A stretch of 64,000 bases of DNA, taken from NCBI GenBank assembly GCA_030765065.1, contig CM060990.1, forward strand, positions 216,543,290-216,607,289, written 5' to 3'. The stretch comes from Deroplatys truncata (taxonomy: Eukaryota; Arthropoda; Insecta; Mantodea; Mantidae). The notes beneath the pieces were generated by a model, which had not been told where the DNA came from, searched no databases, and worked only from the letters and a program-made list of their open reading frames with translations. This document shows positions 1 to 10,872 of the stretch, one piece after another; the first letter of the stretch is position 1; every line of letters starts with the position of its first letter. A program made the position numbers and the translations under genes.

Positions 1-2240
1 GTATCAATGGCTTTAAGCCGATAATCGAACGCGATTTATTTTTGCTCGAATATTAGGACTGGAATCAGTATGAAAGAAACGCTTACGAGTTTGATTTCAT
101 TCATCAACGCTGTAAACGTAGATATTTGATCGTCCTCTGATTGACCGTGCGACGAAGAAGGCCGTGACAGAACGCGAACGGTTCAAGTAGTGTTCCAACC
201 ACACAAAATTCCGAATTAGTTCTGTGAGCGTACCGTACTGGCGCATGTGCATTAGCATGTGTTGGAATTAGTTCGGAACCCGTTCAGAACCGTATGTTGG
301 AACAAACCTTATAGTATATGTCCACATGGTTACCGTGGCAACATGGAATGATCATTAGGGAAAATAAGTAAACAATTATGAAATATCAATATTTCATACG
401 TTATTGAAATGAAGCTGTTGACGATGTCAAATCCCAGTCGTATGTCTGTAGCAGTTTGCAAACATGTACGTTATTTATAATAAAAATGAATACAATTATT
501 TATTTTAAAAGTGTGCAAATGTTTGAGACAGTGCTTTAAATATGCTTGTGTTTAATTAGGCAAAAAGGTCAAATTAAATCAGGTACCATTAGGAGAATGA
601 AGTGTTGGTGTTGGCTGTTATTTTAACTCATATAGTTGAGGTTATGAATAACATGGAATTTAGCAGAATGTTTAATTTGATAACCTGGTAAAACTGGTGC
701 TCCTATATTTGGATATCATACATTACCCAGCCCCACTCTTACCGATATTTTGCCTTACTCTGAGTTTCTTAGCAGCGCTCAAAGGCAAAACACACCCAAT
801 CACGCAACATTTCTTATAAGTTGTGGTTTTAGAACCTTAATAACTTAACTTAAAAAAAAAATGCGTGAACTGTAAAACAAAAGTACAAATTAACCCAAAG
901 CCTGTGACACTTAAAATGATCATAGTGTCCCTTTCAGTGCTTGAATGAAAAGCTGCAGGTAATTAAACTTTTACCAGCAAAGCTCCTCAACCTGGGGCCT
1001 GTTTTAAGACAAAAATGGCATATTTAGGTGCACGACACATTCTTGAGTCAGAAATGTTATAAGTAGATATAAAGATGTATAACTTGCTTGTTAGAATAAA
1101 TGAGTTATAATCAGTTTGACATATCCAGTATTCCTGAGTCTTCCTCACGTGGACAGACAATTAATGCCCGGTACTATGTTTACATTTAATAATGTGTTCA
1201 GTACCTTTGAGTGCCATTCTGCAATCTAGTGGGGAAAAATAAAAAAAAAAATTAAACAAGCAGCAAGCATACCCACCCTTAGAGCAACCAGATAGTCATA
1301 AATGGCTGATTAATACTGTATCCAAGTATTTTGTGAAAGAAATTTATTTAACCAATTTTATTTGTATTAATATGCACAGTGATTCTAAATTGTTGCAGCT
1401 CTGTCCCCCCAAATTTATTACCTTTGCTTAAAGGATATAATATGTGACTTAAAGCTTTGCATTCCACTGAGCATTTGCAAGCTAATATATAGTGTTATGA
1501 AAAGCTTGATATTATTATATTTACAAAGGTTATTTTAGCCCTTTCAGGCTAGGTTATTAGGGTTTTGTTGAAAATCCTTTTTCTTCACAGGAGTAATCAT
1601 ATGCGATACCAAGAACTTATTTGTAATGTACTTATACTTTTAAAAATGTAGAGGGTTTTGGTCCTTGGAGTCCCAAAACTTCAGAAAGTTTCTTTCCTTG
1701 CAGAAATGTTTCTATTTTGAAAATATTAATGGTTGTAATGTAGAAGATTGACTTTTCAAAATTTTATATCCATTTTGAATGCATTGGTTCAAAACTACTA
1801 TGGTGTTTCCTCAGGGCTGCAACCCTGATATCAAAGAAGCTACATCAAATTCTCTGTGCTGTCTAGTGGTCATCATGCTGGGTTTAAATCCAGATGTCCT
1901 AAGATCAGATTTTGGTTGAAGAGTGGAAATTTTCTTTGTTTTGAAATATTCTTTATCCTTACCATGGCCGGTATATAATGGATATGAATATTTCAAAGAT
2001 TAAGAGGTAGTAAGCTTAGTGCTCAACATAACGGATGCAAGGATAGCTGCAGCATGGCTGCATCATCAATGTAGTGGATGCTTCTAAAAGGGATAAAATA
2101 AACATTCAGAAAAGTTTCAAATAATTGGAAAAAGTTTTTTTTTTCAAACCTATTTGTATTTTTACCTTCGTTTATGGTAAAAATCCTTTGTTCATACAGC
2201 CCTTATGTTTGTGTTTTTTTGGAGGGGGGGTAAATAAATC
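1..2240. other. AT-rich stretch without a recognisable gene
   Basis: No reading frame here looks like a known protein. A short imperfect inverted pair (TGTTCCAAC at 191-199, GTTGGAACA at 296-304) encloses a GC-richer segment and could be the edge of an old element. A block at about 1857-1890 has a B-box-like GGTTTAAATCC but no convincing tRNA fold. The rest looks like intergenic or intronic sequence. Confidence 0.5.
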
Positions 2241-2248
2241 TACTTGCC

Positions 2249-2338
2249 TTAATATGGTTGATTTTCTGGTTGCCTCAGTGTAAAAGTGTTCCATTAATAT
2301 GGTTGATTTTATGGTTGCTTCAGTGTACATATGTACGT
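2249..2338. repeat. 45-bp tandem duplication
   Basis: Two near-identical copies of a unit of about 45 bp lie head to tail, both beginning TTAATATGGTTGATTTT and running through GGTTGC(C/T)TCAGTGTA. They differ by only a few substitutions, so the duplication is fairly recent. No coding content. Confidence 0.7.
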
Positions 2339-2589
2339 ATGTAGTGTTCTTTTACTCCTGTATCATGATATCAAAACTGACATTTATTTGCAACATTTCT
2401 GCACTGTGTTAAATGGGAATATTCATCCAAATGTATAACAAAACACACGCTTTACATCCCTGCTTCAGTACACAGAAGTTTAAAGAAATCTTATAGGAAA
2501 AATAACCAAAATTTACTAGTCTTATAAAAAGTATCTACAATTTATTATGAAAAGACTAGATGTAGGAATGGGAAACAAAATAAAATCAG

Positions 2590-2632
2590 TATCCAGAGAG
2601 AGAGACAGACAGACAGGCAGAGACAGAGAGAT
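2590..2632. repeat. GA/CAGA-rich simple repeat
   Basis: Runs of GAGA and GACAGACAGACAGG make a low-complexity purine tract. The short reading frames that cross it on both strands are products of the repeat and are not genes. Confidence 0.7.
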
Positions 2633-3095
2633 GTATGTTGAAATAATACGGAGGAACCGTCTGGATTCTTTCCTGCATTTGCATCTAGGGGTTGGGACAT
2701 TCGTCCATAACAAACAGGCTCCAAGAGTCTCATCCTTTGTCTAGGATGAATAGAGACCATAGAAATCTTTCCTCAATGAAAGGAGAAGATATACAATACA
2801 CATACTTGCCAGGGAAGATTGGACACTCAGCAGGGGAAGGGGATCCTGTTTGGTATATAGATGGCTCCTTGTTGGGGACAGGGCTTTCAGCAATGCTCTT
2901 CTTCAGGGCTGACCTTGGGAAATTTTTAAAAAATGAAGAAAAAACAACTAAAGTTTGGCCTTGTAGATGAAATGGAAAAAATTAAGCACTGAGCTATGAA
3001 GGAAAGAAGTTTATTTTTAATAACAGTGTAGTGAAGTTGTACTTTTATTTTTAATAAGTATGTAGTGTAGTAAGGTAGTCGTAAAGTATTCGAAG

Positions 3096-3434
3096 ATGGT
3101 GACCGGTAATGTAACTACTAGGGGCATGGTGAAAAAGAATATATCAGCCAAGATTGAATCTCCCAATAAATACAATGAAACTGTGGTAAACACTAAGAAG
3201 AAAGATAGATGTATGCAACAACATAAAGAAGAAACAAGTTATGCAGAAACAGTGAAGAGGCATAGCGATAAACAAAACAAAGAAGGAAAGCCAGACGCTA
3301 ACAAAAATAGCGATAATGAAACAATTTCATCACTACATAAAATCATAGAAATACTGCACAAAGAGTTACAAGAGGCATATAACAACATAAATACATTAAA
3401 GGAAGAAAATGCAAAGCTACAATTTAATCATAAA
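3096..3434 (+). pseudogene. LINE-A ORF1, N-terminal part with coiled coil
   Basis: The frame starts with MVTGNVTTRGMVKK and is very rich in K, N and E. Its last 35 residues form a probable coiled coil (heptad-like ISSLHKIIEILHKELQEA and NINTLKEENAKLQ). Such coiled coils mediate trimerisation of LINE ORF1 proteins that bind the element RNA. The frame is cut by the hAT inserted at 3435. A few LINE codons reappear at 6524-6545 before a mariner, and the C-terminal domain resumes at about 7830. The link between the halves is inferred from order, strand and the insertion boundaries. No zinc finger is visible. Confidence 0.6.
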
Positions 3435-6400
3435 CAGGGTTAGGATTTTTAGGTGTGCACCTTTTTTCTTAGGGTAAGTTAAAGCTGTGCGGAAAGATAT
3501 CACAGTGTGAAATTTTGTTTCTAGTTGCGAAAAGAAGCATTTTTTCTCGCGCCTTTTTCCCTTTTTTGGGGCCTTTACCCCTTTTTGGCACCTTTATCCC
3601 ATTTTCCCCCAACCATGCCCATAATCCCCTTTTTCCCCCTTTTTTTCTTTTAAGTTTCATTCCAATTTATTCTTTAACTTTCAATTAACGTCTCCTCAGC
3701 TTGCTGTGTACATGCGAATAGTAAGCCTACCTCTTTTAGTAAATGCCGCGCGGGAATTGAAAGCACACCCGCAACAATGCAAAATAATTGTGTGTTCGAC
3801 GAAAACTTCTCTCCCTCGCTTTACCGCTATAAAGTAGCCCGCAATAATGCAATTGACAATGAGTGATTCTATCCCACCAGAATCAGTAGCCTGCTGTTCG
3901 TGAATGAGAGTTTGTTACTGCGAGAGACGTCATCTGTTTGCGTGGAGGCGAAGGCTGGGCACGCAGTGACGGCAGTAACCTCACCCGCGCTGTTCCGAGA
4001 ATTATTAAGACTGGGTTCTGCTCAAAACTACTAGAAATCACTGAGACTGAAGTTCCAGCATGAATGAGAACATTCTGGTAATTGTCGCAGTGTTATAAGA
4101 GAATGTGGACAGCAAATGGGTGCAATAGTGAGTTGTGTGACAGTCGCATTGTGTTAGTAAGTGAACTAGTGTTAGCAACGAGTGTACTAGTACTAGATTT
4201 TACCATCCAAAGGTGTCCAATGCTCGATTTATTGTTCTGGATGAGGAATTCAAACAAGATTTCATAGACACTGATGGAACTGTTATGCAATGTACTATTT
4301 GTGATTCAGGAATTTAGTTAGATGAAAAACGCCAGCAAGTTCACATCAAACAACACATTTCCAGCTCTAAGCATTAAATGGACAAGACTCTTCAAGCAAA
4401 CAAGTCACGGCAACCTCTATTACGAAATGTGTTTCAACAGAGTTCTTCAAAAAGCCAAAATTTGAAGGAATTAATCATTGATTTGTGTGCAGCTCTTACA
4501 CAAGCAGGAATTCCACTCAATAAGGTGAACCATGCAGCCTTCAAGGGATTTCTTAAAAATTCACAAAGATGTCAATGCCCGATGAGAGTACTTTAAGAAA
4601 AAATATATGGAGCCTGTGTACCAAGAAACCATAGAAAGAATCAAGGAGAAACTGTCTGATTGCGATGTGGGAATGAAACCATAGACTCAATGGAATGATA
4701 TGTCTTGAACATTTTAGTTTTTCCCTTAGCAGGGGAGAAAGTTAAGCCCATGTTGTTAAAAATGTACGAGCTGCAGAAAGCCAATGCCAGTACAGTAATA
4801 CAATCCATTATGGACTTCTGCCAAAAACTCTGGCCTACTGGTATCGAGTTTGAAGCACTTCTTCTTGTGGTTACAGACCAGGCTCCATACATGGTTTCAG
4901 CTGTTACCCAATTGAAACCTTTATTTCCTAACTTGGCCCATGCCCTTCACAGGGTTTGTGAATCCATAAGGAATGAATACGACATCGCAAATCAATTCAT
5001 CTCTGCCCTGAAGAAGATTCTACTGAAAGTTCCGAGCTGTGTTGTTTACTACAGGGAAATCACTGGCCTGCCCCTTCCAAATTTCCCGGTCATTACTCGC
5101 TGGGGATCTTGGATTGAGTGTGCTGCTATGTTGTGTGAGAATTTTGACAAAATTAAAGAGTTTGTGCTTTCTTTGGATCCATCCGACACAGATGCAATTT
5201 TCAAGGCACAACAACTTCTGTTACCGGAGAAAATACATAATTTGCAGACAGAACTATATTGTGTCCGTAGTTACAAGTACCTGCCTGCAGCTATTAAATG
5301 ATTGGAAGAACAAGGTCTGGAAAAGGAAAAACAATGGGATATTTTTACTTCCGTGAGGGAGCAGTTAGATGGCTTTGCCAAAGACAAACTTGAATCTAGT
5401 CTTCAGAAGAATCCAGACATTAAGGAATTCGCCACATCTGTAGAGCTGCCATTCCGAGTGAATACAAGGTTTGCCCCACTGGTTTCTGTGGATGTTGAAA
5501 GAAGCTTTAGCATCTACAAAGACATTCTATATCCTAATAGAAACAGACTTACTTTTAAAAATGTGGAGATGCTTAATGTCTTGAAGTACAACAGCTTCAT
5601 GTTTTTTTCCTTCTTTTGATGAGTGATAATTTGATGTACTTGTTTGTAGTTTAATAAATTAGAATAGAGGAAAGAGAAATCATTGAATTAGTTAAGGGAA
5701 TGCACAATTGAAATTAACCCAAAATCTCAAAAAATGTATATATATATATAAAAATTATGTTCCCAAAAAATTCTCCATTGCTTGTAGTTTTAGAATGCAC
5801 TTTTATTTTTGACCTAGCAAATGCTTCAGGATTGTTACGAGACTTTTTAAATACCCTTGCGCATTTGGTTGCTAGCTGTTTATATTTTTAAAACTTCATT
5901 TTAAGGTGTTTCTTATTTTCAGCATTTCTGCATATTCAAAATGTTCCACACGATGTAGTTTTCATTGATTCATATTGACATTTTTTATGCTTATTTCAAA
6001 AATCCAAATAAATAAAATTGTCATAATTTTTCTGTGTAATGAATAGTTTTTGCACTACTAATGTTTGAAGATAACAATGTATACAAAAAAACAATTAAAA
6101 AAAATGCAACTACAAAACTGCAGAACTTTTTTTCTCTTAAGCTAAGAATGGTAGAAAAAAACTTATATGACAGATTTGTAGTTCCTTGACATAGGAGCAA
6201 CATAAGTTTTTTATTTTTTGAAAAATGCATAATGTGTTGCATTTTGCATATATCCATAACTTTATATTTTGAAAATTAATAACTTGAAAACTAGTTAAGA
6301 TTTTGGATTGAAATTCACAAAACAGTTATATCTAAAGAAGACTGACATGTGGTTAAAATTTCAGCCCAATTGAATGGATAGTTTAGAAAATAGCAATTTC

Positions 6401-6515
6401 AGTTGTGCATCCCCTTAAATAAACCAGCACCTTATTGTCCCTTTTATCACCTTATTTGAGCACCTTTTCCCTTACTTTTTTCATCTGAAATTTGCACCTA
6501 AAAATCCTAACCCTG
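3435..6515 (+). mobile_element. hAT-1 DNA transposon
   Basis: Terminal inverted repeats begin CAGGGTTAGGATTTTTAGGTG at the left, and the mirror image ends ...CCTAACCCTG at the right, the usual CAGGG start of hAT elements. The 8-bp flanks ATCATAAA (3427-3434) and GTCATAAA (6516-6523) match at 7 of 8 positions, as expected for an aged hAT target duplication. It sits inside ORF1 of LINE-A. About 900 bp of AT-rich noncoding DNA follows the transposase, including a short (TA)n at 5738-5750. Confidence 0.9.
4215..5619 (+). pseudogene. hAT transposase, CGGBP1-like N-terminus, inactive
   Basis: The start holds a BED-type zinc-binding pattern (CTICDSG then HIKQHISSSKH). Next comes a segment like human CGGBP1 and its parent hAT transposases (DLCAALTQAGIPLNKVNHAA), then the central RNase H-like region. 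The C-terminus carries the hAT dimerisation block (VDVERSFSIYKDILYPNRNR). Breaks visible: an in-frame TAG after the zinc finger, a TAA before MDKTLQ, a frameshift with a probable internal loss near 4594-4705, and a TGA at 5299-5301 that splits two blocks in the same frame. The product would bind transposon ends and cut and join DNA; this copy cannot. Confidence 0.85.
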
Positions 6516-6545
6516 GTCATAAAGAATAAGATATTAAGGCAGCAA

Positions 6546-7821
6546 CGAGGGCTGTCCCAGAAGTACCCGACCTAACAAAGAAAACACAATAATTTTGGGA
6601 AAAACATCTTTATTTCTGTACATAGTTTCCTCTCAGCCTGATACACTTTTTCCAGTGATGTTCAATAGCTTCGATACAATGTTTATAATGAGAACCGTCG
6701 AGTTGTGCAAAATAGCAATCAACTGCAAACTCCACCTCTTCATTGTTGGCAAATTTTTTCCACTAAGCCATTTCTTCAACTTCGGAAACAGAAAATAATC
6801 AGGGAGGGCTAAGTCTGGTGAATAGGGTGCATGAGGAAGCAATTCAAACTTAACTCATTGATTTTGGCCATGGCGATAATGCATGTGTGAACTGGTGCAT
6901 TGTTTTGATGAAACAGAACTTTCTTTTTCGCTAAATGCGGTTGTTTTAGCTTGATTTCATCATTCGAATGTTGCATAAGTTTGCATAATACTTGCCATTG
7001 ATTGCTTTTCCTTTTTGAAGATAATCGATGAAAATTATCCCACGCGCATCCCAAAAAACTGATGCCATGACCTTGCCTGCAAATGGAACTGTCTTCACCT
7101 TCTTTGGAGCCGATTCTCCCCTTTCAATCCACTGTTTTGACTGTTCCTTCATCTCAGGTGTGAGGTGATGGACCCATGTTTCATCCATGGTTATGAATCA
7201 ATGCAAAAACTCGGCTTTATTGCAACAAAACACTGCCAAACACTCAAATGAATGACACTGCTTTTGTTCTATTGTGAGTAAACACGGCACCCATCTTGTG
7301 CACAGCTTTCTCGTGTCTAAATTTTCAGTTAGTGTGCGATGTACAGCACTTTTTGAAATGCCTACGATGTCTGCTAGATCATGCACTTTCAGTCGATGGT
7401 CATCCAATACCATTTTGTGGATTTTCGTCACAATTTCTGCCATGGTCACCTCATTTGGTCGACCACAGTGATGTTTGTCTTGGCAGCTCTTACGGCCTCG
7501 CTCAAACTCTGCCACCCAATATTTTACTGTTGTAAACGAAGGAGCAGACTCCCCCAGAGTAGAATCTAGCTCAGCTTTTAATATTAGTTGAACTAAGACC
7601 TTTCAAATGAAAGTATTGTATCACATAACGATGGCCAGTTTTATCCATGCTTGCAAATTTGCTGAGAGAGTTTACTATTAATGACTGCCAAACAATTACT
7701 AAACAACGTAGCATCGTCAAACTTCAAATTTAAGCTTTATTAGGGTGGTACTTTCTATCATAGTCATTTGTTTGAAATAACTGCTATATATATGTCAGGT
7801 CGGGTACTTCTATTGCCCTCG
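6546..7821 (-). mobile_element. mariner-1 (DD34D family)
   Basis: The ends form inverted repeats: CGAGGGCTGTCCCAGAAGTA at the left and, read from the right, CGAGGGCAATAGAAGTACCC. The TA duplication is kept on the right (7822-7823) and mutated to AA on the left. The element is about 1.28 kb, normal for mariner, and lies between two pieces of LINE-A ORF1. Confidence 0.9.
6633..7648 (-). pseudogene. mariner-1 transposase, degenerate
   Basis: The order on the minus strand is normal for mariner. A start codon lies at 7646-7648 (MDKTGHRYVIQYFHLKG), followed by two helix-turn-helix regions including DDHRLKVHDLADIVGISKSA, then MDETWVHH (first catalytic Asp), VLFHQNNAPVHT (second catalytic Asp changed to Asn) and APYSPDLALPDYFLFPKLK (third Asp region). 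An extra A in a run near 7575 shifts the frame, and further shifts near 7190, 7050 and 6830 split it. The changed catalytic residue and the frameshifts rule out activity. Confidence 0.85.
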
Positions 7822-7829
7822 TAAATGGC

Positions 7830-8552
7830 AAAAGCCAAAAAAACCGGCAAGACATTCAGCATGGCCTTTAAACAATCAGCATCAAATCTCCATTTTGAAT
7901 TTACACCTTTAGCTAAAGAAAATGAACCTTTGGATAACAGGGTATATCCCAAAGAAGAAGTATCAACACAGGGGGTAAGAAATAAGAGAAAATCATAATA
8001 CATGGGGATAGTCACGCAAGAGGAGTAGCGGTAAAGATGCACGAGAGTGTAAACAGTGTAAAAGCGATATGTTATGTAAAGTCAAATGCAAAATTAGTGT
8101 GTGTGATAAAAGACATAATATGGGAGAAATTAGATGTAAATATAATTATTGGTGGTGCGAATGACATCTACAAAAATGAGGCATGAAATATGATTGAAAG
8201 AATGGAAGAATTATTAAAGGGTGATTTAAAAAATAAGAACGTTATGGTTAAATATCCCGCGTAGGCATGACCTTGATGGAAATTCATGTGTAAATTAGGA
8301 AAACAAATAAAGTGGGTAAAGTTGTTGTGTTCAAATCTTCCTAAAGTGATAATGATAGATGTGGGTAGATTACCTGATTATATGCATACAAGACATGGCT
8401 TGCATTTGAATGCAGCAGGCAAAACCTTCCTAGTGAATGAATTATGTAAAGCAGCTAATATGTTAATGAATAAGATGCCAACAATGCTAGAAGAGGAAGA
8501 GTTAAATAGTTTGGGAAACTACAAGTCCCAGAATACAATGGAGGTAATGTAA
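7830..8552 (+). pseudogene. LINE-A ORF1, SGNH/GDSL-hydrolase-like C-terminal domain
   Basis: The translated segments show the hallmarks of an SGNH hydrolase: IIIHGDSHARGVA (block I Ser), IIGGANDIYKNE (block III Asn) and MHTRHGLHLNAAGK (block V, catalytic His). CR1 and related LINE clades are known to carry an esterase of this kind in ORF1. The frame is damaged by a one-base shift before the GDS block near 7997 and by stops near 8185 and 8265. It directly precedes the ORF2 endonuclease. The role of this domain in retrotransposition is not settled in the literature, and nothing here resolves it. Confidence 0.75.
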
Positions 8553-8569
8553 CTACTAACACTACATTT

Positions 8570-10015
8570 AGGTTAATTCATCAAAATGTACAATTTATAT
8601 AGAATAAAATTGATGTAGTTGAGGGTATGTTAATGAGAGTTAATCCACATGTTGCGGTTTTAACGGAACATGAGCTAAATGAGCTACAATTACAAATTAC
8701 TAGAATGGATTATAATGTAGGTAGCAGTTACTGTAGAAAAATACACAAAGGTGGTGGTGTGGTAATATTTGTCAAAAACTGTGTATAGTATATCTCACTT
8801 GACAATATTGTGTGTTTTAGTAGGGAAATGACTTGTGAAATAGCTGGTGTCAAAATTACATTAAGCATTGGAGATGTATATTTTGTAGGTATATATAGAT
8901 CCCCAAGATCAGGGACTGATGACACACTTAAATAATGTGTTACAAAATTTTTTTAAAAATAACCTAAGATTGTTGTGTTGGGAGATATAAATATGGACTT
9001 AGGAAATCCAACAAGTGTATATAAACTTAAATATCTATTGAATAGCTATCAATTACATGAAGTAATTAATTGTCCAATTAGAATTACATATAACTCTGGT
9101 ACTACAATTGACCGTGTAATACTAAATCTGAAACTTTTGCACAAGAGCTACATATATTGGACCATTTAACTGAAGCCATAGATATATATGACTGTGAAAT
9201 TAAAACAAAAGTTAATGTATATACCTTTAATAGGATTATTACAAATAGCAGAATCTCAAATTTTATAGTAACCTTGTCTCAAGAAAATTGGGATACTGTC
9301 TATACTGCAAAAAGTTCAAATGATAAATGGAATGCTTTTTATGCAACATTCAGTTATTATTTTAATACCAATTTCCTGATAAGATTAGTTAAGAATAGTG
9401 AAAAAGACAAAAAGATTAAGTTACCATATGAGTATAAAGTATTAAGTCAAATAAAAAGCATGTATAAATTTTACAAAATGACTGCTGTAGTATATGTAAG
9501 GACAGATATAAGATCTTAAAAAAGCAATATTCTATTGTTCTTGCTTTACTAAAATCCCCAAAATATGGTAATGCAGTAATACAGTCTGTTAATAAGGTTA
9601 AAACAGCTTGGGATATAATAAACAAAAGACAAAAGTTAAATTTCAGCATGAGAACATTATATTAAAACACAACAAACATATTGTGGAAAATCCAGATGAA
9701 ATTTGCAAAATACTAAATGTGCACTTTCTTGGGGTATCGAAGAATCAAAAGAATTTTGAAGTTAATGTAAATAGGTATGTAACAGACACAATTTATGTAC
9801 TGCCAACAACAAAAGAGGAAATATAAAGTAGGTATAGTAAAAGGTTTTAAAACAAAAAAATCCTCTAGATGGGATGGCTTATCTCTGGATCTTTTTTAAA
9901 AAATGTATAATAGTTATAGATCAGAGTTCTTGAAAATCTTATAAATAGTTCCTTATCAGCTGTTTTTCCTGACTGCTTGAAGAATAGTGTAGTAAGACCA
10001 ATCTACAAAAATGCT
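8570..10015 (+). pseudogene. LINE-A ORF2: endonuclease and start of reverse transcriptase
   Basis: An apurinic-type (EEP) endonuclease is readable. AVLTEHELNE is near the start, followed by KGGGVVIFVKN and ITLSIGDVYFVGIYRSP. VVLGDINMDL holds the catalytic GD(I/F)N motif, and NSGTTIDRVI is close to the end. The reverse transcriptase start follows (KSSRWDGLSLDLF, then FPDCLKNSVVRPIYKN). The enzyme would nick target DNA and prime cDNA synthesis. Many stops and shifts are present, and the sequence switches into a SINE tail at about 10030, losing the polymerase core. Confidence 0.8.
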
Positions 10016-10031
10016 ATTCTATATTATTTAT

Positions 10032-10108
10032 TGAGTTTTTATTTATGAATGCTCTTTAACTACTGTGGTTCTTAGCATCCCATTCTATATTGGACATGAA
10101 AAAGTGGA
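10032..10108 (-). repeat. SINE-1 fragment, copy H (3' tail)
   Basis: About 77 bp match the 3' end of the window's SINE, reading in plus sense TTATTTATGAATGCTCTTTA and then CATTCTATATTGGACATGAA. The tRNA-like head is absent. The fragment marks the place where the LINE-A polymerase core is missing. Confidence 0.75.
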
Positions 10109-10356
10109 AAAATAGGAAAATGCCTATCAACACATTAAGTAGGGAGACAATTATTGAAGAAGAAGAGTTTGAAACTGTCATAGAAAGTTTTGTAATCCAA
10201 GGTAGAGAATATAGTGACAGCAAAGAGAAGAAGAGTGAAGATGATGAAAGGGAAATATCTGAAGAAGATGAAAGGGAAAATCCTGCAGAAGAAAACGACG
10301 GTTGTGATATTTCAGGTGTAGTGTTTATTACACTAATAAAGCTCCTGCTAGTTTAA
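10090..10356 (+). CDS. Unrecognised 88-residue acidic frame
   Basis: The frame begins in the last bases of a SINE tail, so its first codons are not original. From residue 25 it is strongly acidic (IIEEEEFETVIE, then SEDDEREISEEDEREN), and it ends in a hydrophobic ITLIKLLLV. Acidic N-termini like this occur in piggyBac-type transposases, but no family motif is present and I do not assign one. Together with the unexplained DNA up to about 10600 it replaces the lost LINE-A polymerase core, so it is probably part of another insertion. Low confidence that it is expressed. Confidence 0.2.
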   Translation: MDMKKWKNRKMPINTLSRETIIEEEEFETVIESFVIQGREYSDSKEKKSEDDEREISEEDERENPAEENDGCDISGVVFITLIKLLLV

Positions 10357-10624
10357 GACAATGCATTCACATGACAAGGTTTATCTATAATGTGTAAATA
10401 TAAAAGAATGATAGAGCAACCTGAACATAGTGACAAACCAATCATCCAGTGGAGTGGTGATGTGTGTTTATGTCATGTCAGCGAAGTCCCACATCTTTCA
10501 GCAGATGACAGCTGCCTGTAGAGTAACTGGCATTAGGCATAGACTCTCTTCAGTGTACTAGGTAAGTAGGTCACCAGCACAGAACTACTGTCCCTACTGT
10601 ATGTGTAACAAAATTAGTAGTGGT

Positions 10625-10870
10625 CTATGTCTGTTAAGAAATTTATCTAAATACATGAATACTGAAGTGCTGAAATTAGTATGCTATGCTATAATACATA
10701 CCCATCTTAGCTATGGAATTGAGATATGGGGCAGTACTGGAATTACAAATATAAACAGAGTATTAAAACTATGAAAGATGTGCCTAAGAACTATATTCAA
10801 ACCTGAAAATAGAACTTCATGTAGACCGACTATTATAAAAGAAAAGATTTTCACTGTAGTTTATGCATTG
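10625..10870 (+). pseudogene. LINE-A ORF2 C-terminal region, part 1
   Basis: The frame reads AIIHTHLSYGIEIWGSTG, then a stop in place of Gln or Lys in the usual LQK motif, then MCLRTIFKPENRTSCRPT. This is the thumb region after the polymerase core in CR1/jockey-type LINEs, where the HLSYGI..WG pattern is nearly invariant. It runs straight into the mariner at 10873. Confidence 0.8.
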
Positions 10871-10872
10871 TA

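Noticed and set aside
191..304. Small foldback element
   Set aside because: Only 9 bp of the ends pair, without a target duplication.
1811..1996. Possible tRNA-derived SINE head near 1857-1890 (CTAGTGG and GGTTTAAATCC)
   Set aside because: The two boxes are too close together for a tRNA fold, and no second copy of the flanking sequence occurs in the window.
3469..3660. 63-residue Lys/Gly-rich frame on the minus strand
   Set aside because: It is a translation of CCTTTTT-type low-complexity DNA in the hAT-1 left end, with no protein similarity.
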